Shown one piece after another: positions 9,984-20,838 of a stretch of 45,481 nt of DNA. The stretch is taken from assembly GCA_002812745.2 (NCBI GenBank), contig NCSJ02000331.1, positions 1 through 45,481 on the forward strand. The letters run 5' to 3'. Every line of letters begins with the position of its first letter. Within the stretch, counting starts at the first letter, position 1. Both the position numbers and the translations under genes were made by a program. The notes under the pieces are model-generated. The model saw nothing but the letters and a program-made list of their open reading frames with translations, ran no database searches and was not told the origin of the DNA. The stretch comes from Scytalidium lignicola. Lineage: Eukaryota; Ascomycota; Leotiomycetes.

Positions 9984-10965
9984 CCTAAAGATCTATTATC
10001 AAGGTACCCACTTGGACTACTTCCACCTAAATCCGCACGATATCAGGTAGTTGAAACTATAATTCAACTTGCTCTCCGTCTCCTTGAGTCAAGTGAAGGG
10101 AGGGCCAGCCTTGCTCAAACTGCAACAAGGATCATTCAGGAGCGAGATAAGGCACGAACACCTGTCCCGCATTTATATAATCGGCCTTTGAGTGAGATGC
10201 CTCAATGGATTGATCGGTTCCTGGTAGCTATTATAAATGACTTCCCGACGACATATATCAGCCAACTTGATGGTAAGACTATGGCAGTGCGACGAGGAGG
10301 GGTAGATGACATGAGTCGCTTCGACCCCAAGCTCTGTGGAGACGTGGAGGTAAACCAAACCATCGTCAACAATATAGTTTATTACCGCCAGCAATCGGAT
10401 AGTGACGATAACTACAACTTATTCAAGTTCCAGATGGCAATATCCATCGCCCATGAGATCGTCCATTTCCTCACAGGCTTCCTGACAGGTTCGAATTCAG
10501 CTACTTCGGGCACTCCTCGAATGGTTGTACTGGAACCATATGGGAATATAAGGACTGGAGAGGCTGGCCGGTTCTTGGAGAGTATTCTCCTTGGTGGCGT
10601 AGCAGAGTTCTATTTTAACGCAAACGACCCACTAGGAGATAAACAAGTTGGCAATCCGTACTTGCTTGATGACGGATATCCTAACTTTCCAGCTAAGCCA
10701 ATCTCGAGAACCTATATTGACAGCTTCTTACGTGGTAGTAAGTACACCTGACTCATCCAATCCCTCGTAGTCTTGTTCTATTTAGTTTCTTGGCTTTATC
10801 TGCTACTGGTTCTTGCTGTCTTGGTTTCGTTTCAAAATTTATTATGGCTTTCATATCTCAAGTCTCTACCAACGTTCTCTCTTTATCACACTCTTACTAC
10901 AACGCTAATGAATTTACACTTATACAGACTTCACCTTCCCCATAATGACCTCTAACAGAGAATAA
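9984..10965 (+). CDS. HExxH-motif protein (putative zinc metalloprotein), 5' end unresolved
   Basis: An open frame runs from 9984 to 10737 and probably splices to 10929-10965. The donor at 10738 is a strong GTAAGT, the acceptor at 10928 ends TATACAG, and the joined frame ends in NFTFPIMTSNRE and TAA. If unspliced, the frame ends at 10751. The protein contains HEIVH (10452-10466) inside a helix-like stretch (IAHEIVHFLTGFLTG), the zinc-binding signature of gluzincin/metzincin-type folds. A GEAGRFLE segment about 35 residues later could supply a further acidic ligand. Fungi have many uncharacterised proteins of about 300 residues with such a motif. No signal peptide is visible because the start is unknown: an ATG at 9952 lies in another frame and would need an intron that I could not place. 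Proteolytic activity is an inference. Confidence 0.55.
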
Positions 10966-12601
10966 GCAACACGTAGCGGGAATCAAATGTATAGAATCTA
11001 TGATGATCGTAAGTACAGATAAGGTATTCCTGTGGATTTTTATGAGCGATATCGGTGCTGTGCATCCACGTGAAAGTTAAGTTTGATGAAGGGTTTTGAT
11101 ATATTAATATATTATAATGTATTGCAATATAATGGAATTTTTTTGAATCAATCTAGAGGAGAGGATGCACTAGTATTTAATATTTCGGTTTCTTTACATG
11201 TCATAGTATTTCTGTTTCGATATTCGCAGAAATTTATCTCGTTGCTTTTTTGCTTTTAAAACACTTCCGTAACTCATCACTGGTGATCTACCTAATTCTC
11301 TTCTCCATATTAATGAAAAAACAGGTAAGATTTAATATATAATATACCAACCATTCCTCTGCTATACAGGCATAGACATATCCAGGTCAAAAGTAGTAGC
11401 CAAACTCTCCCTATATCTGACAGCAAACTTGAAGTGTTCTAAATTTGGCAACATCAAATTGGCACTGAGAAACATTCGAAGTACTTGTCTGGGCCTTGAA
11501 AAACTTTGGGCATTGAACTAAATACTGATAGTCTGGTTTATCAATTTCCGAGAGACTCAAATGCTATTTATTGATGTGTAATTCCCAATAACAATCCAAA
11601 AATCCAATTTCTTTTAAATTATTTCTTACTTTTTCAGCATTGAAAATGGGAGTGAGACTACAAAATCTGATATCTGCTGCTAGTCTACAATAACTGCTAG
11701 TTTACAATAACTGCTTCGATGGAAGGCGGAGTTGGTGTTTTTCCGGAGATGAGGGGCTCAACTGATAAGAATATACGTTAGGTCTTAATAAACTATGTTC
11801 TCTTATATTAATTGTCTTACAATATCGTAAATCTTTAACAAAAGTTTATTCCTAGGGCTGTGCGGCTCTATGCTAAAAGGGGCAACGCACTCGCCGTCTA
11901 AATGGACTTACGAGGTATAGAGGAAACTATTATGATTATTGGCTCTTGGAGTACTATAACAATGAAGACATCCTCGACCGCCTAACAACTAGATCGAAAC
12001 GTGAGCAGCTGAAGTTCTAAAGTTTCATTTGTGATATTGCATACGCCGTAAAGCAGCGATGAACTACAGCCGATCATTCAAGAATACGTTTAGAATACGT
12101 TTAGATTAAGCCATGCGGTAGCTCGTGGCTGTGTCCCACCTCTCATTTTCACGCTTTTCTTCAACCTATGCTATGCTGGCGGTACCGGAACAGGTGAGGC
12201 GTAGAGGCGTAGACTTGCTTACAGTAACCTAGCTCCTTGGCTCTTCCTTGGCTCAATAAGAAATCAAGGTAAGCACCGTAAATCGTCTTTAGACCTTGTC
12301 CCTTTCATTTAAAGCTCGCGACATGGGGAAGCAATTCTAACCAATTAGCAAGACTGGTTCCTTCTTTAGAGTAATTATCAGCCCATCTATTTCCTGATCT
12401 GACTTCAAAGTTGTTTCAAAATAGCATACTGTCCCACCCTTTGTACGTAAACTCGGTGCTAGTGCTTTGATAGTGTACAGTATGTCCGCCGCTATGGGAT
12501 TCATCTAACTTTGTCTCCGGCCAGATAGTTCATAAGCCAATTCAACTCTTCAACAAGAGATTGAACCACTTTTACAGTGTCCTTCTATCCAACCCTGCAA
12601 T
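10966..12601. other. Intergenic, no gene seen
   Basis: About 1.6 kb without a supportable gene. It includes an AT-rich patch (11,090-11,160) and small tandem duplications: a 17-bp unit twice with one mismatch at 11678-11711 and a perfect 11-bp unit twice at 12082-12103. The last few hundred bases should contain the promoter of the cysteine-rich protein gene. No clear TATA box was picked out. Confidence 0.5.
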
Positions 12602-13438
12602 ATGTCTCTCGTCTCTACCTCTGGCTTTGCCATTCGCAGAAACGGCACATGTTACTCCAATGAAGTCGACTGTGGTATAACTGTTCGCCCTTTCCGTGCA
12701 TGTTGTCCAGCGGGCGCGTCATGTCCCAGCGCATTCAACGTCGACTGTTGTCCTTCACCCGCAAATTGCACTGAGACCCTTCTTAAGAACCCCAGCTGCG
12801 CCAACAAGACCTGGACGTTGTACGATAACGAGGGATTTTTTTGCTGTGATCCAAGCAAGATTGGATATGCTGCATCGTTAACTGGTAGTGATGGATGTGC
12901 ACATCCTGGATTTCCTCCTCAAGGAGCAAAATTACTCCGTATAATCTCGGCCGGACAAAGTAAGATAGGAAAGAAAATATTTCTTTATTTTCAAATTTTA
13001 AATTTTAAATATGCTTCAGATATCTAGAGACTGACACATCTTTGTTTTATTACAGCTCCTGCCACATCTTCAGCTTCCACCACCTCAAGTACTGTTTCAT
13101 CTTCATCAACCGTGATCACACCATCCCCTGATTCGCCAGCCAATTCCACCTTACCAAGCGAAACATCCAATTCTGCGGGCCATTCTAATACTGGAGCAAT
13201 AGTAGGAGGAGTAATCGGTGGATTTGCTGCGGTTGTTATTCTTTTGGTTTTAATAGGGCTCTTCCGTAAAAGGAAAAGCAAAGTCCAAAGACAAAATCTT
13301 GTTGGAGATGACAAACCAAAAATTTTCGAGAAAGACGGGACTACGCGGACTCCGGATATAAACGAAGCAAGTGGCGAATCGGTCAGATATGAATTACCTG
13401 ACAACAGAGAAGATGGTAATGTGGCGGAGTTACCGTAG
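12602..13438 (+). CDS. Cysteine-rich single-pass membrane glycoprotein
   Basis: Two exons: 12602-12959 and 13056-13438, with a GTAAGA donor and a TTACAG acceptor (intron 96 bp), giving about 246 residues. The N-terminal ~115 residues hold many Cys (RNGTCYSNEVDC, RACCPAGASCPS, DCCPSPANC, GFFCCDPS) and several N-glycosylation sites. A Ser/Thr/Pro-rich linker follows. One strong membrane span (GAIVGGVIGGFAAVVILLVL) comes next, then a basic stop-transfer RKRKSK and an acidic cytoplasmic tail. This architecture is common in fungal cell-surface proteins that may sense or attach to the wall. No classical N-terminal signal peptide is visible, so either the start lies upstream or the protein inserts by its single span. 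The function is unknown. Confidence 0.8.
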
Positions 13439-14361
13439 GATATTGGCAAAGATTTAAATAATATTTGAGATAGGGTGGAAGCCATCTGATCTTACGTTTA
13501 ATTAGATGTGTACAGAAGCGCGACACAATTGGATCCCGACTTCAAGTGCAACACTCCCAACAATTTTTAGAATTACCTAAGGGTATTCCAAAATTTCACC
13601 AAATATATCAGAGAACCTAACGAGAGTCCTTTCTTATGGCAATTGAGCATATGGCCTGCTGAGAGGGTTTAAGAATGGTCGAAGCCGCGAGGTCTGAGAG
13701 GAGCATTCTTGTGTATCTAAAACGGTTACCGAAGATGGATGGAGAGGAGCGACTAAGGCGACTAAGATATCGAATTGGTAGCAAGGAAAGCGAGAAACGG
13801 TTTCAAGGGTTGACTCGAGTGCCTTTTAGACAAGAAAGAGGACACGTGAGTGTTGTGGTTCCTCCGTTTGATAGATGTTACTGTATATACCACCGTAGCT
13901 TGTGCACCACTCTTGCGCGGCTACGTTGCACGATACCAGTTTCACATTTAGCGGGAGAGTAATAAATCTAAATCTTCAAGGACATATTCTATCATGTCTA
14001 TTGGTTAATAAATTTTCTTTAGCGATAATGCTCTTTCTAATACCGGTATCCACGAGTCGTCGGCAGGCCTTGCTATACATAAAATTGTTCTGTTAAGACG
14101 AGGGCAATGTTTCTTCACGATCCAGCTCGCAACAACCAGTCATCAAAACGGATAAATATTTAAGAAATAGGACCAATAACCTAGCTTCATTTATTTGCGA
14201 TCTGAAGTTCCTATTATCTATTCCTTTAATTGCTCAGAGGCATAATTATTAATCATTTTTAGTGCCAACTCGGGATGACTAAGAGCGTCGTCACCGCGAT
14301 TTCTCTATTTCGATGAAGTTCAAGCGAGCGAAAATCATGCCACAAAACAAAGTATTCCAAC
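13439..14361. other. Intergenic, no gene seen
   Basis: About 0.9 kb. An open frame at 13675-13962 (95 codons, Arg-rich) has no recognisable domain and is not called. The region presumably carries the terminator of the membrane-protein gene and the promoter of the F-box gene. No specific sites could be supported. Confidence 0.5.
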
Positions 14362-15861
14362 ATGAACCAGGCATTCCCAGAAAAGAAGAGTTTAAGACAA
14401 CGTGTGAGTACGATTTTCAAACCTACATCATCTGGAAGACGACTGCAAAAGAAAAGTCCACTACCGAGGTTCGAAATTCAGGAACCTCGCAGCAATAGTC
14501 GTCCCGGAACTGGCGGAAGGAGCGTAAACTCCAGAAACTATGAGGGAAATGAGAGATATCACACCCAAAATGGCAGTATTAATGGATATCACTCATATGG
14601 AGGGGGAAATGGTGCCAATGATGTTCCGCGAGATGAACAGACTGGCGAGATATGGGATAGCACGACGATGATGCACAGCTTGGCTCGTCAAGACTCTCAA
14701 AACTCCACCGATTCCGTCTTAGAAGTCAAACCGCAAGCATATTCCACCCCATGTTCAAGAGATGGAAGGCAATTAATCTCCAAATTACCTCATCAAATCT
14801 GGAATGAGATCGCTTCCCACCTGACTCTTTCTGAGATTGCAAGTCTTGCATTCTCTTCCAAACTATTCCTTCGCATACTCGGACCAGGATCGTGGCTGGC
14901 CCTCGGCCTTCCTGAGAATCGAAACGAAAAACTAGGTTTTCTTTTGTTGTTAGACAGCAGTCTCCCGTATCATCTCCTATGCTTTCAATGCGCCATCTAT
15001 CATCCACGAATCCGACCTGGTTGGGAGCAAATGAAGGCAGCTCACTTATTAGACCCTGTATATAAGTGTCCTCACGATCCACCATCTATAAGGCTCTCAA
15101 CTGGCAACATTCTTCCATTTCCCTTCCTCCAGCTTGCCGTGCGGGCAGCGCGTTTCTCACCATCCCACGGGTTACCCATGTCAGAACTATCTCGGCGTTG
15201 GACCACCCGTGACAGCAACTGGTCTCATTCCTCCCGCTGCTTGATCATCAAGAATCACATTTTACTCCGAGTCATCAGCACCTGTTTCGCTGAAGCTGGC
15301 CTTCCAGTGAGCGCACAACGCCACTTACTCTACTCCCCGCAGGATAACTACGCTCCTTATTTCTCCGTGTGCGCCCACTGGCGTGATGGAGAACTCATGA
15401 ATTCTTGCAAGTGTGCCCTGGGTCACATCCCTGCCGCACCACAAGGAATAGTACAGCAACTCAAAAAGGGACCTTCGATTCAGCCATCACTGCCGAGGAC
15501 AAATGCAATCATCAGTCTGTGCTCGAAATGTCGCCCTATCCGACGGTGTCCAGAGTGTCCAACGGAGTACTTGATCGAACTTAAACTCACTGAAGATAAA
15601 AATGACTCCATGAATCGGTTCAAGCAATCCATTGTGGTTACCAGGTGGAGTGATTTGGGTGTTGGATTTACACCAATGGCGCCTGAATGGATGGCATGTA
15701 ATGGGGAAGGGGAGTTTGATTCCTTTGCTTCGATGAAGAAGCGTGGGCTATCTGGAACCTTTGAAGCTGCTTGTGCCGGTGTATCAGTTCCTGGCCAGAG
15801 AATTTTATCAATGAATCCTGAAAATAAAAAACTGGGAGAAGAAGGAGACGATTGGTATTGA
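14362..15861 (+). CDS. F-box domain protein
   Basis: A single uninterrupted frame of 499 residues. The first ~130 residues are low-complexity and basic/Ser/Gly-rich, probably disordered. An F-box follows at about residues 135-180 (LISKLPHQIWNEIASHLTLSEIASLAFSSK), the motif that binds Skp1 in SCF ubiquitin ligases. The central part is rich in Trp, His and Cys (CFQCAIYHPRIRPGWEQ). A CxxC-x5-CxxC cluster near residue 390 (CSKCRPIRRCPEC) may bind zinc. No LRR or WD repeats are visible, so the substrate-binding region is of the uncharacterised fungal type. An upstream ATG at 14313 is in a different frame. A role as a substrate adaptor in ubiquitination is the family expectation; the target is unknown. 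Confidence 0.85.
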   Translation: MNQAFPEKKSLRQRVSTIFKPTSSGRRLQKKSPLPRFEIQEPRSNSRPGTGGRSVNSRNYEGNERYHTQNGSINGYHSYGGGNGANDVPRDEQTGEIWDSTTMMHSLARQDSQNSTDSVLEVKPQAYSTPCSRDGRQLISKLPHQIWNEIASHLTLSEIASLAFSSKLFLRILGPGSWLALGLPENRNEKLGFLLLLDSSLPYHLLCFQCAIYHPRIRPGWEQMKAAHLLDPVYKCPHDPPSIRLSTGNILPFPFLQLAVRAARFSPSHGLPMSELSRRWTTRDSNWSHSSRCLIIKNHILLRVISTCFAEAGLPVSAQRHLLYSPQDNYAPYFSVCAHWRDGELMNSCKCALGHIPAAPQGIVQQLKKGPSIQPSLPRTNAIISLCSKCRPIRRCPECPTEYLIELKLTEDKNDSMNRFKQSIVVTRWSDLGVGFTPMAPEWMACNGEGEFDSFASMKKRGLSGTFEAACAGVSVPGQRILSMNPENKKLGEEGDDWY

Positions 15862-17290
15862 GAATGACGATTTATGAAAAGATATGCCCGGGATCATTTT
15901 GGTTTATTATAGACTCCTATTTACCATGTATTGTAGCAATTGTTAGAAGTTTCTATTCTATTTATGTAAACTAAGATTAATTAAAGTGTATCATAATTCT
16001 CTCTAGTTCTGAGGCCGCCAGGTAATAAACTATACAGTTTTCACAAAAAAGACGGAACTTGCTCAAGAATTAGACACAAGATACTTTTTGAAAAGATTAG
16101 ACATAATAATGAGAGAGAATTACTTTGCTTATTGTTTTTTGCGGGAAATACTTAGAGTGTCAAATTGAATACTGTCTCTAGCACATATAAGCTAAAGGAG
16201 AAGTTTCATTTGGTTAGCTGTCTGTCCGATACTTAAGATATTGAACCGTCTCTCCATACTAATTATCAAGTGATTTATATGTTAGCTACCAATCAGAGTC
16301 TTCCTCTATATAAAGCGCNAAAAAAGTACCAATCTCTAGTTTTCTCAAGCACCATCATAGTCATTGCAAACATAAATTGCTCATTAACTATGAGCTCACT
16401 TTTCCTATACTTCCTTTCAATCAACCCCCTCTGACTGAACATAGGCAAAGATACACCATGCATCTCCAACCTCCCTCCTTCTATTCTATTATATCCTATA
16501 TGGTATTACCAAAGAATCTACTCCCTAGTACTAACAATGAGACGGAGTTTCGGGCCTGTATATATTAGAGTGTAATGCTAACCGCTAATTTATTAATTAA
16601 AGTTGATATACGTATTAAATTTATATTATAACTCTCGTAGTTAGATTCCCCTTCTTTTTTGCAAGTTTGATGTTCAGCTTAACTCCCTACCAACCTCAGC
16701 CACTCTCCATTAACCAGAACTACACTTAATATTGTTGGGTGAAAAGGCTATCTAATTAAACAAGTAAAAGCGGTATATATAAAGTGTAAGCACTAGTCCC
16801 AAGCTGAGATACCGGAGTAATTGATGGAGCAATATTACCTAGACCATCTAACAACTATACTTTGTGGCGCATCTATCATGATCCTTCGAGATTCACTCGC
16901 CAATCCATTCGCTCACCAGTTTCTCTTGCATCACTCTCTGCATAATCCTTCACGCCGTCCACACATCTAACAGGCTCGCTACAAAATGTGTGCACAAACA
17001 GCATCAAAGCATTTGGTCGACAACAGACGCTACGAACTAATTGTCCTATATTTTCGGGCGATGAGAGTACATACCCGCGAGATTTTGATTGGAGTAGAGT
17101 AGTTATCATGTTGACTGTGGAACCTCAGCCACCACCAGCTAAGGTACGCGAAGTACACCAATAACTCCTTCAATATCAACGGATTATATCAACTTAAAAA
17201 CCGACCTTCAACAATGGACATAATTAAACCATGGCTACTTTCTCGCTCTTTTAAATCCCCCCTCGCCCCTTCAATGACAAAAGGCACACC
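15862..17290. other. Intergenic, no gene seen
   Basis: About 1.4 kb. There is one N before an A run at 16319. Short open frames on both strands (16377-16568 plus; 17109-16876 minus) lack domain features. The 3' signals of the F-box gene and the promoter of the GST-like gene should lie here. Confidence 0.5.
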
Positions 17291-18519
17291 ATGCCACAAA
17301 GCCAAGACCCTTCTCAATCCCAATCCCTCCTCCTCTTCTCCATCCCCATCTCCCACTACAATGAAAAAGTAAGATGGGCCTTCTCCTACTACCAAATCCC
17401 CTACAAACACCACCTCCTCCTCCCCTTGCTGCACATGCTCACCATAAAACCCATCCTCAACCACAACCTCCACACGAACTCAAAACCAGAAACATACTCC
17501 TCTCCCTTCTCAACCCCCTGTCTCGCCATCTACACCACCACCAACCCTCCCTCTAAACCCCTCCAACTCCACCAATCCCTCCACGACTCCCACGACATCC
17601 TCCTCTACCTCTCCTCTACTTTCTCCACGACCGACGGCCCAGATCATCACCGTCGTGAAAACCTCTACACCTCCTGCGGCGCCTCCAAAGCCGCCGAAAT
17701 CCAAGCCCTAGAGAAACGCTACGACGAAGGGCTCGGCGTCGCCGCGCGAGATTTCTGGTACCGCGACATGATGGTGATGAATAAATGGCGATCGATGCTT
17801 CCCTTCGCGTTCATGGGGTTTAGGAATCGGGTCGGGGTTTTACAGTCGCTGGTTTGGTTTGGGTTGTCGCCGCTTTTGGGGAGGATGATAGTTGCTGTGC
17901 TTGAGATTACGGAGGAGAGGTATCGGGAAACGGTGGAGATTTGTCGGGAGGAGTTTAGACATGCTTCGGAATGTGAGTTCGTTTTGAAGATATTTCTCTT
18001 TCTGTCTCTCTTTCTGTCTCTTTGCCTAATGATTAGTATCCCGCGCTGGATGGTGAGAAATGGAAATGTCACCGTTTCAATGAATATAACTTTCTTAATC
18101 TTAATACTAGGTCTAACGTATCTATATAGTACTCGAAAAATCAGAGTATCTCGCAGGGAACAGCTTAAGCGCAGCTGATATCACATTTGCCGCTCATGTA
18201 AGTATTGCAAAAATTCCACCACCATCCATCCAATCAATCCCTCTTTAGCTATACATATATCTTATTACATCCAACTGCCTCTCACCACTCAATTTATGTA
18301 CTTCTATTATAGTCATCCTTATTCCTCGGCATCACGCACCAAGAAGGCTTTCAGCAATATCCCCTCTGCTCATACGCCTATTCTTCTGAAGCAAAAGCCT
18401 TGCAGAAAGAATTGCGAGATACAAAGGCCGGTCAGCATGTTTTGCGGTTGTTCAAGGAGGAACGCTATTTTGGGACACCTTTACCACGACGGAAGAGGTC
18501 GTTGCTTGGGCTGTGGTGA
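17291..18519 (+). CDS. Glutathione S-transferase-like protein
   Basis: Three exons fit: 17291-17972, 18130-18197 and 18313-18519 (donors GTGAGT and GTAAGT; 318 residues). The N-terminus has the thioredoxin-fold signature of GSTs, LFSIPISHYNEKVRWAFSYY. The second exon gives YLAGNSLSAADITFAAH, the conserved 'G..LS.ADI..AA' motif of the C-terminal all-helical domain. The last exon (EAKALQKELRDTKAGQHVLR) matches the usual C-terminal helix. The N-terminal exon is unusually rich in Pro, His and Leu, with C-rich codons, between residues 40 and 110. Reading through the first donor would add a hydrophobic tail and stop at 18178, so the spliced model is preferred. The substrate cannot be inferred, and a catalytic Ser/Cys is not assigned. 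Confidence 0.75.
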
Positions 18520-19100
18520 TCAGTAATCGGTTGTTTTTTTATAAGTTGTAATTTCTTCTATTGGGCGTTTTCTGCTGGAAGACTTTTGATATCCTATTTG
18601 ATGTTAATTTGGAATTATTGTTAAAGTATTATATCAAGTAACACTAATTGAAAGCTTAAGAATCCAAATTCGTCATTTACAGTCTGTGTTGAGAGATTTT
18701 AATATCTATGAGGTTAGGTTTATTGACATCAGAATAATCTCAGCCGAGAAGCTAGGATATGAAGAGTAGCTTATAAACGAGTGGAAGGTGACGCATTCCA
18801 AAAGTAATCTTGCATGTATTTTCAGAGTAGTATTACTATTTCAGTACCGTCCCTACAGAGTCACATGAGAAATTTACAAGTTTACCACACCTCGGACTAT
18901 TCTACCCCGAAAAGCGAAAACATTAATCACGTGATACTCAACTCAAAGTAACGATCCCGTTTTCAATGTAGCATAATATATTCATCAAATTATCATGCTA
19001 AAAGAGTCTAGTCATTTACATTGCCTCCCCCCACAATCATCATCGTTACATTAGCCCCTCTCTAAAAGTAAAATAAAGCCTTTTTAGTAGGAACATAGCT
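18520..19100. other. Convergent intergenic region
   Basis: About 0.6 kb between the 3' ends of the GST-like gene (+) and the acid phosphatase gene (-). It should contain both terminators. No coding signal was seen. Confidence 0.5.
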
Positions 19101-20677
19101 TTATGCCTTTGGTGCTGGAGTAGCAGCCAACAAGCAGGAGCAAGCGGAGCTAACAGCGCTTGGAGAGGACTTGCAGTTGCCAAGGTAGGTTGGGATGGCA
19201 GTTGGGACGGTGTTGACGGTCTTGGTGTAAGTGGAGCAGAAGGCAGATGCGGAGCTGGAGTAGCGAGCATCCTTGAGCTGACGGAGGCAGTTGTTGGAGT
19301 TGCAGACGAGAGGAGCTGCGGTAGTGCTGGTGACGAAGGTTGTGGCACTGGAAGTTGGGATAGAGGTTGGGAGGAGGGTGGAGCATGAGGCTGGGAGGGA
19401 CTTTGGCAGTCTCAATCCATCGGGAGGAACAACGCTGTCAGCATCGTAGGCGGTGCAGTCCTGGAGACCGCTCCATTGCTCAACGACATCCTTGAAGACC
19501 TTGCGGCCGTTGACCTCGAGCTTGGTGTTGGGGACGGGCATGGGGCCGTAGAGAGATTGGGCGAAAGAACCTGGGTAGGATTGGTTAAGGAAGAAGTTGC
19601 CAACTGGGACTTGTGGCTCGCGGACCTCGTCACCCGTGATACCGGCAACCCATTTGAAGACATTGGCAGCAACATCCCATCGGCCGAGAGTGGGTAAATC
19701 CCAGTTAGCCTCAACGGAGGACAGGCAAGAGTAGTGGGTGTAGACAGTGTCATCGGTGGCACCAACTAATTCCTCTGGGAGGAGATCGGAGAAAATGATG
19801 CTCATAACTCGGTTAGGGATGGTGTAGGTGGAGTCCTCATCGAAGTTGATGAGGAGGAGGGTGTTGTTCATGAAGTGCTTGTCGTTCAACAGAGGTTGAA
19901 CGAAGGTGTAGAGCCAGTCGGCACCGTAGGTGAAACCGGTGTCGTGGGCATCGTTCAACATGTTGGGGGTGATGAAGACGTGCTGGGGGAGAACATCGTT
20001 GGCAAGATCCTGGCGGAAGGCCTCGAAGTCCTTGATGACGTCCAATCGCTCTTGCTTCTCGACGTTGGTGTTGAACAAGACCGGGGGATTGTGCTTGCGG
20101 ACGTAGTTGTTGGCACCTGAGCCGGAGTTGAGGAATTGGAAACCCTCGAAGCCGGTGTATGGAAGGTTCTCCTGATAGCTGGCAAAGGAGATGCCGGCAT
20201 CAGCCAGAATATCCCAGATGTTGGAAACATTGGTTGGGATCTGGTTGAAGTTGTCGTTGTCCATACCAAAGTGGTCACCACCGAAGATGGCACAGTAGTT
20301 AGGCTCGGATGGATGGGTGGTACCATAGTAGTTGGTGAGGGTGAGACCTTGGGCAGCGAGAAGCTTCATGTTTGCTAGAGAATGCGCATGTTAGATTGAG
20401 GACTTTTGAATGTCCATATTGTGGGGGTTGTGGGGGAGGGGTTGGGTGGTGGCTTACGGTCACCGGCAGCGAAGGTGAAATCGGTGTTCTCCATCATGAT
20501 GTTGACGAAACGGTCAAACACCTTGCCCTTGACATTGGAGGTAGGGCTCTTTGGCGTGGCAGTAGCCTGCTCCGTCGCAACGGCAGCGACATCGGTGGCC
20601 GTGTTTGGTACAGATGCAGACCGTGCGGAGGAGGCAACAGAGAGACCGGCTAGGACAATGGTGGCGAGGGACAACAT
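19101..20677 (-). CDS. Secreted acid phosphatase / phosphoesterase family protein
   Basis: Two exons on the minus strand, 20677-20458 and 20374-19101, with a GTAAGC donor and CTCTAG acceptor (83-bp intron); 497 residues. A signal peptide is visible at residues 1-20 (MLSLATIVLAGLSVASS). The phosphoesterase family (PF04185 type) signatures follow: FVNIMMENTDF, then across the intron DPNMKLLAAQGLTLTNYYG, THPSEPNYCAIFGGD, and later LLLINFDEDSTY, which carry the expected metal/phosphate ligands. Fungal members are phosphate-repressible acid phosphatases. After the catalytic part there is a Ser/Thr-rich linker and a small Cys domain (NNCLRQL, AFCSTYTKTVNT, SSACSCLL). It probably releases phosphate outside the cell. 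The exact substrate and any phosphate regulation are inferred from the family. Confidence 0.85.
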
Positions 20678-20802
20678 CTTGTCAATTGGAGAGCTGAAGG
20701 ACAGTCAAGTTCTATCAGGTCGTCCGGAGAAGGTGTAGAGATAGCAGCACTGGAGAACNAAAAAAACAAAAAAGATCTGCGTCAACAGCGACCCCCTCCA
20801 TA

Positions 20803-20809
20803 TTATATA
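20803..20809 (-). promoter_or_regulatory. TATA-like box of the acid phosphatase gene
   Basis: On the minus strand this reads TATATAA, 126 bp upstream of the phosphatase start codon. Position and sequence suit a core promoter element. This is inferred by eye. Confidence 0.4.
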
Positions 20810-20838
20810 GAACTGGGGGGGAAGGGAGCCCATGAGGG

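Noticed and set aside
13024..13485. 153-codon minus-strand frame
   Set aside because: It lies antisense to exon 2 of the cysteine-rich membrane protein and has no domain.
17973..18178. Read-through C-terminus of the GST-like gene
   Set aside because: It gives a hydrophobic tail unrelated to GSTs. Splicing at the GTGAGT donor to 18130 restores the conserved SAADITFAAH motif.
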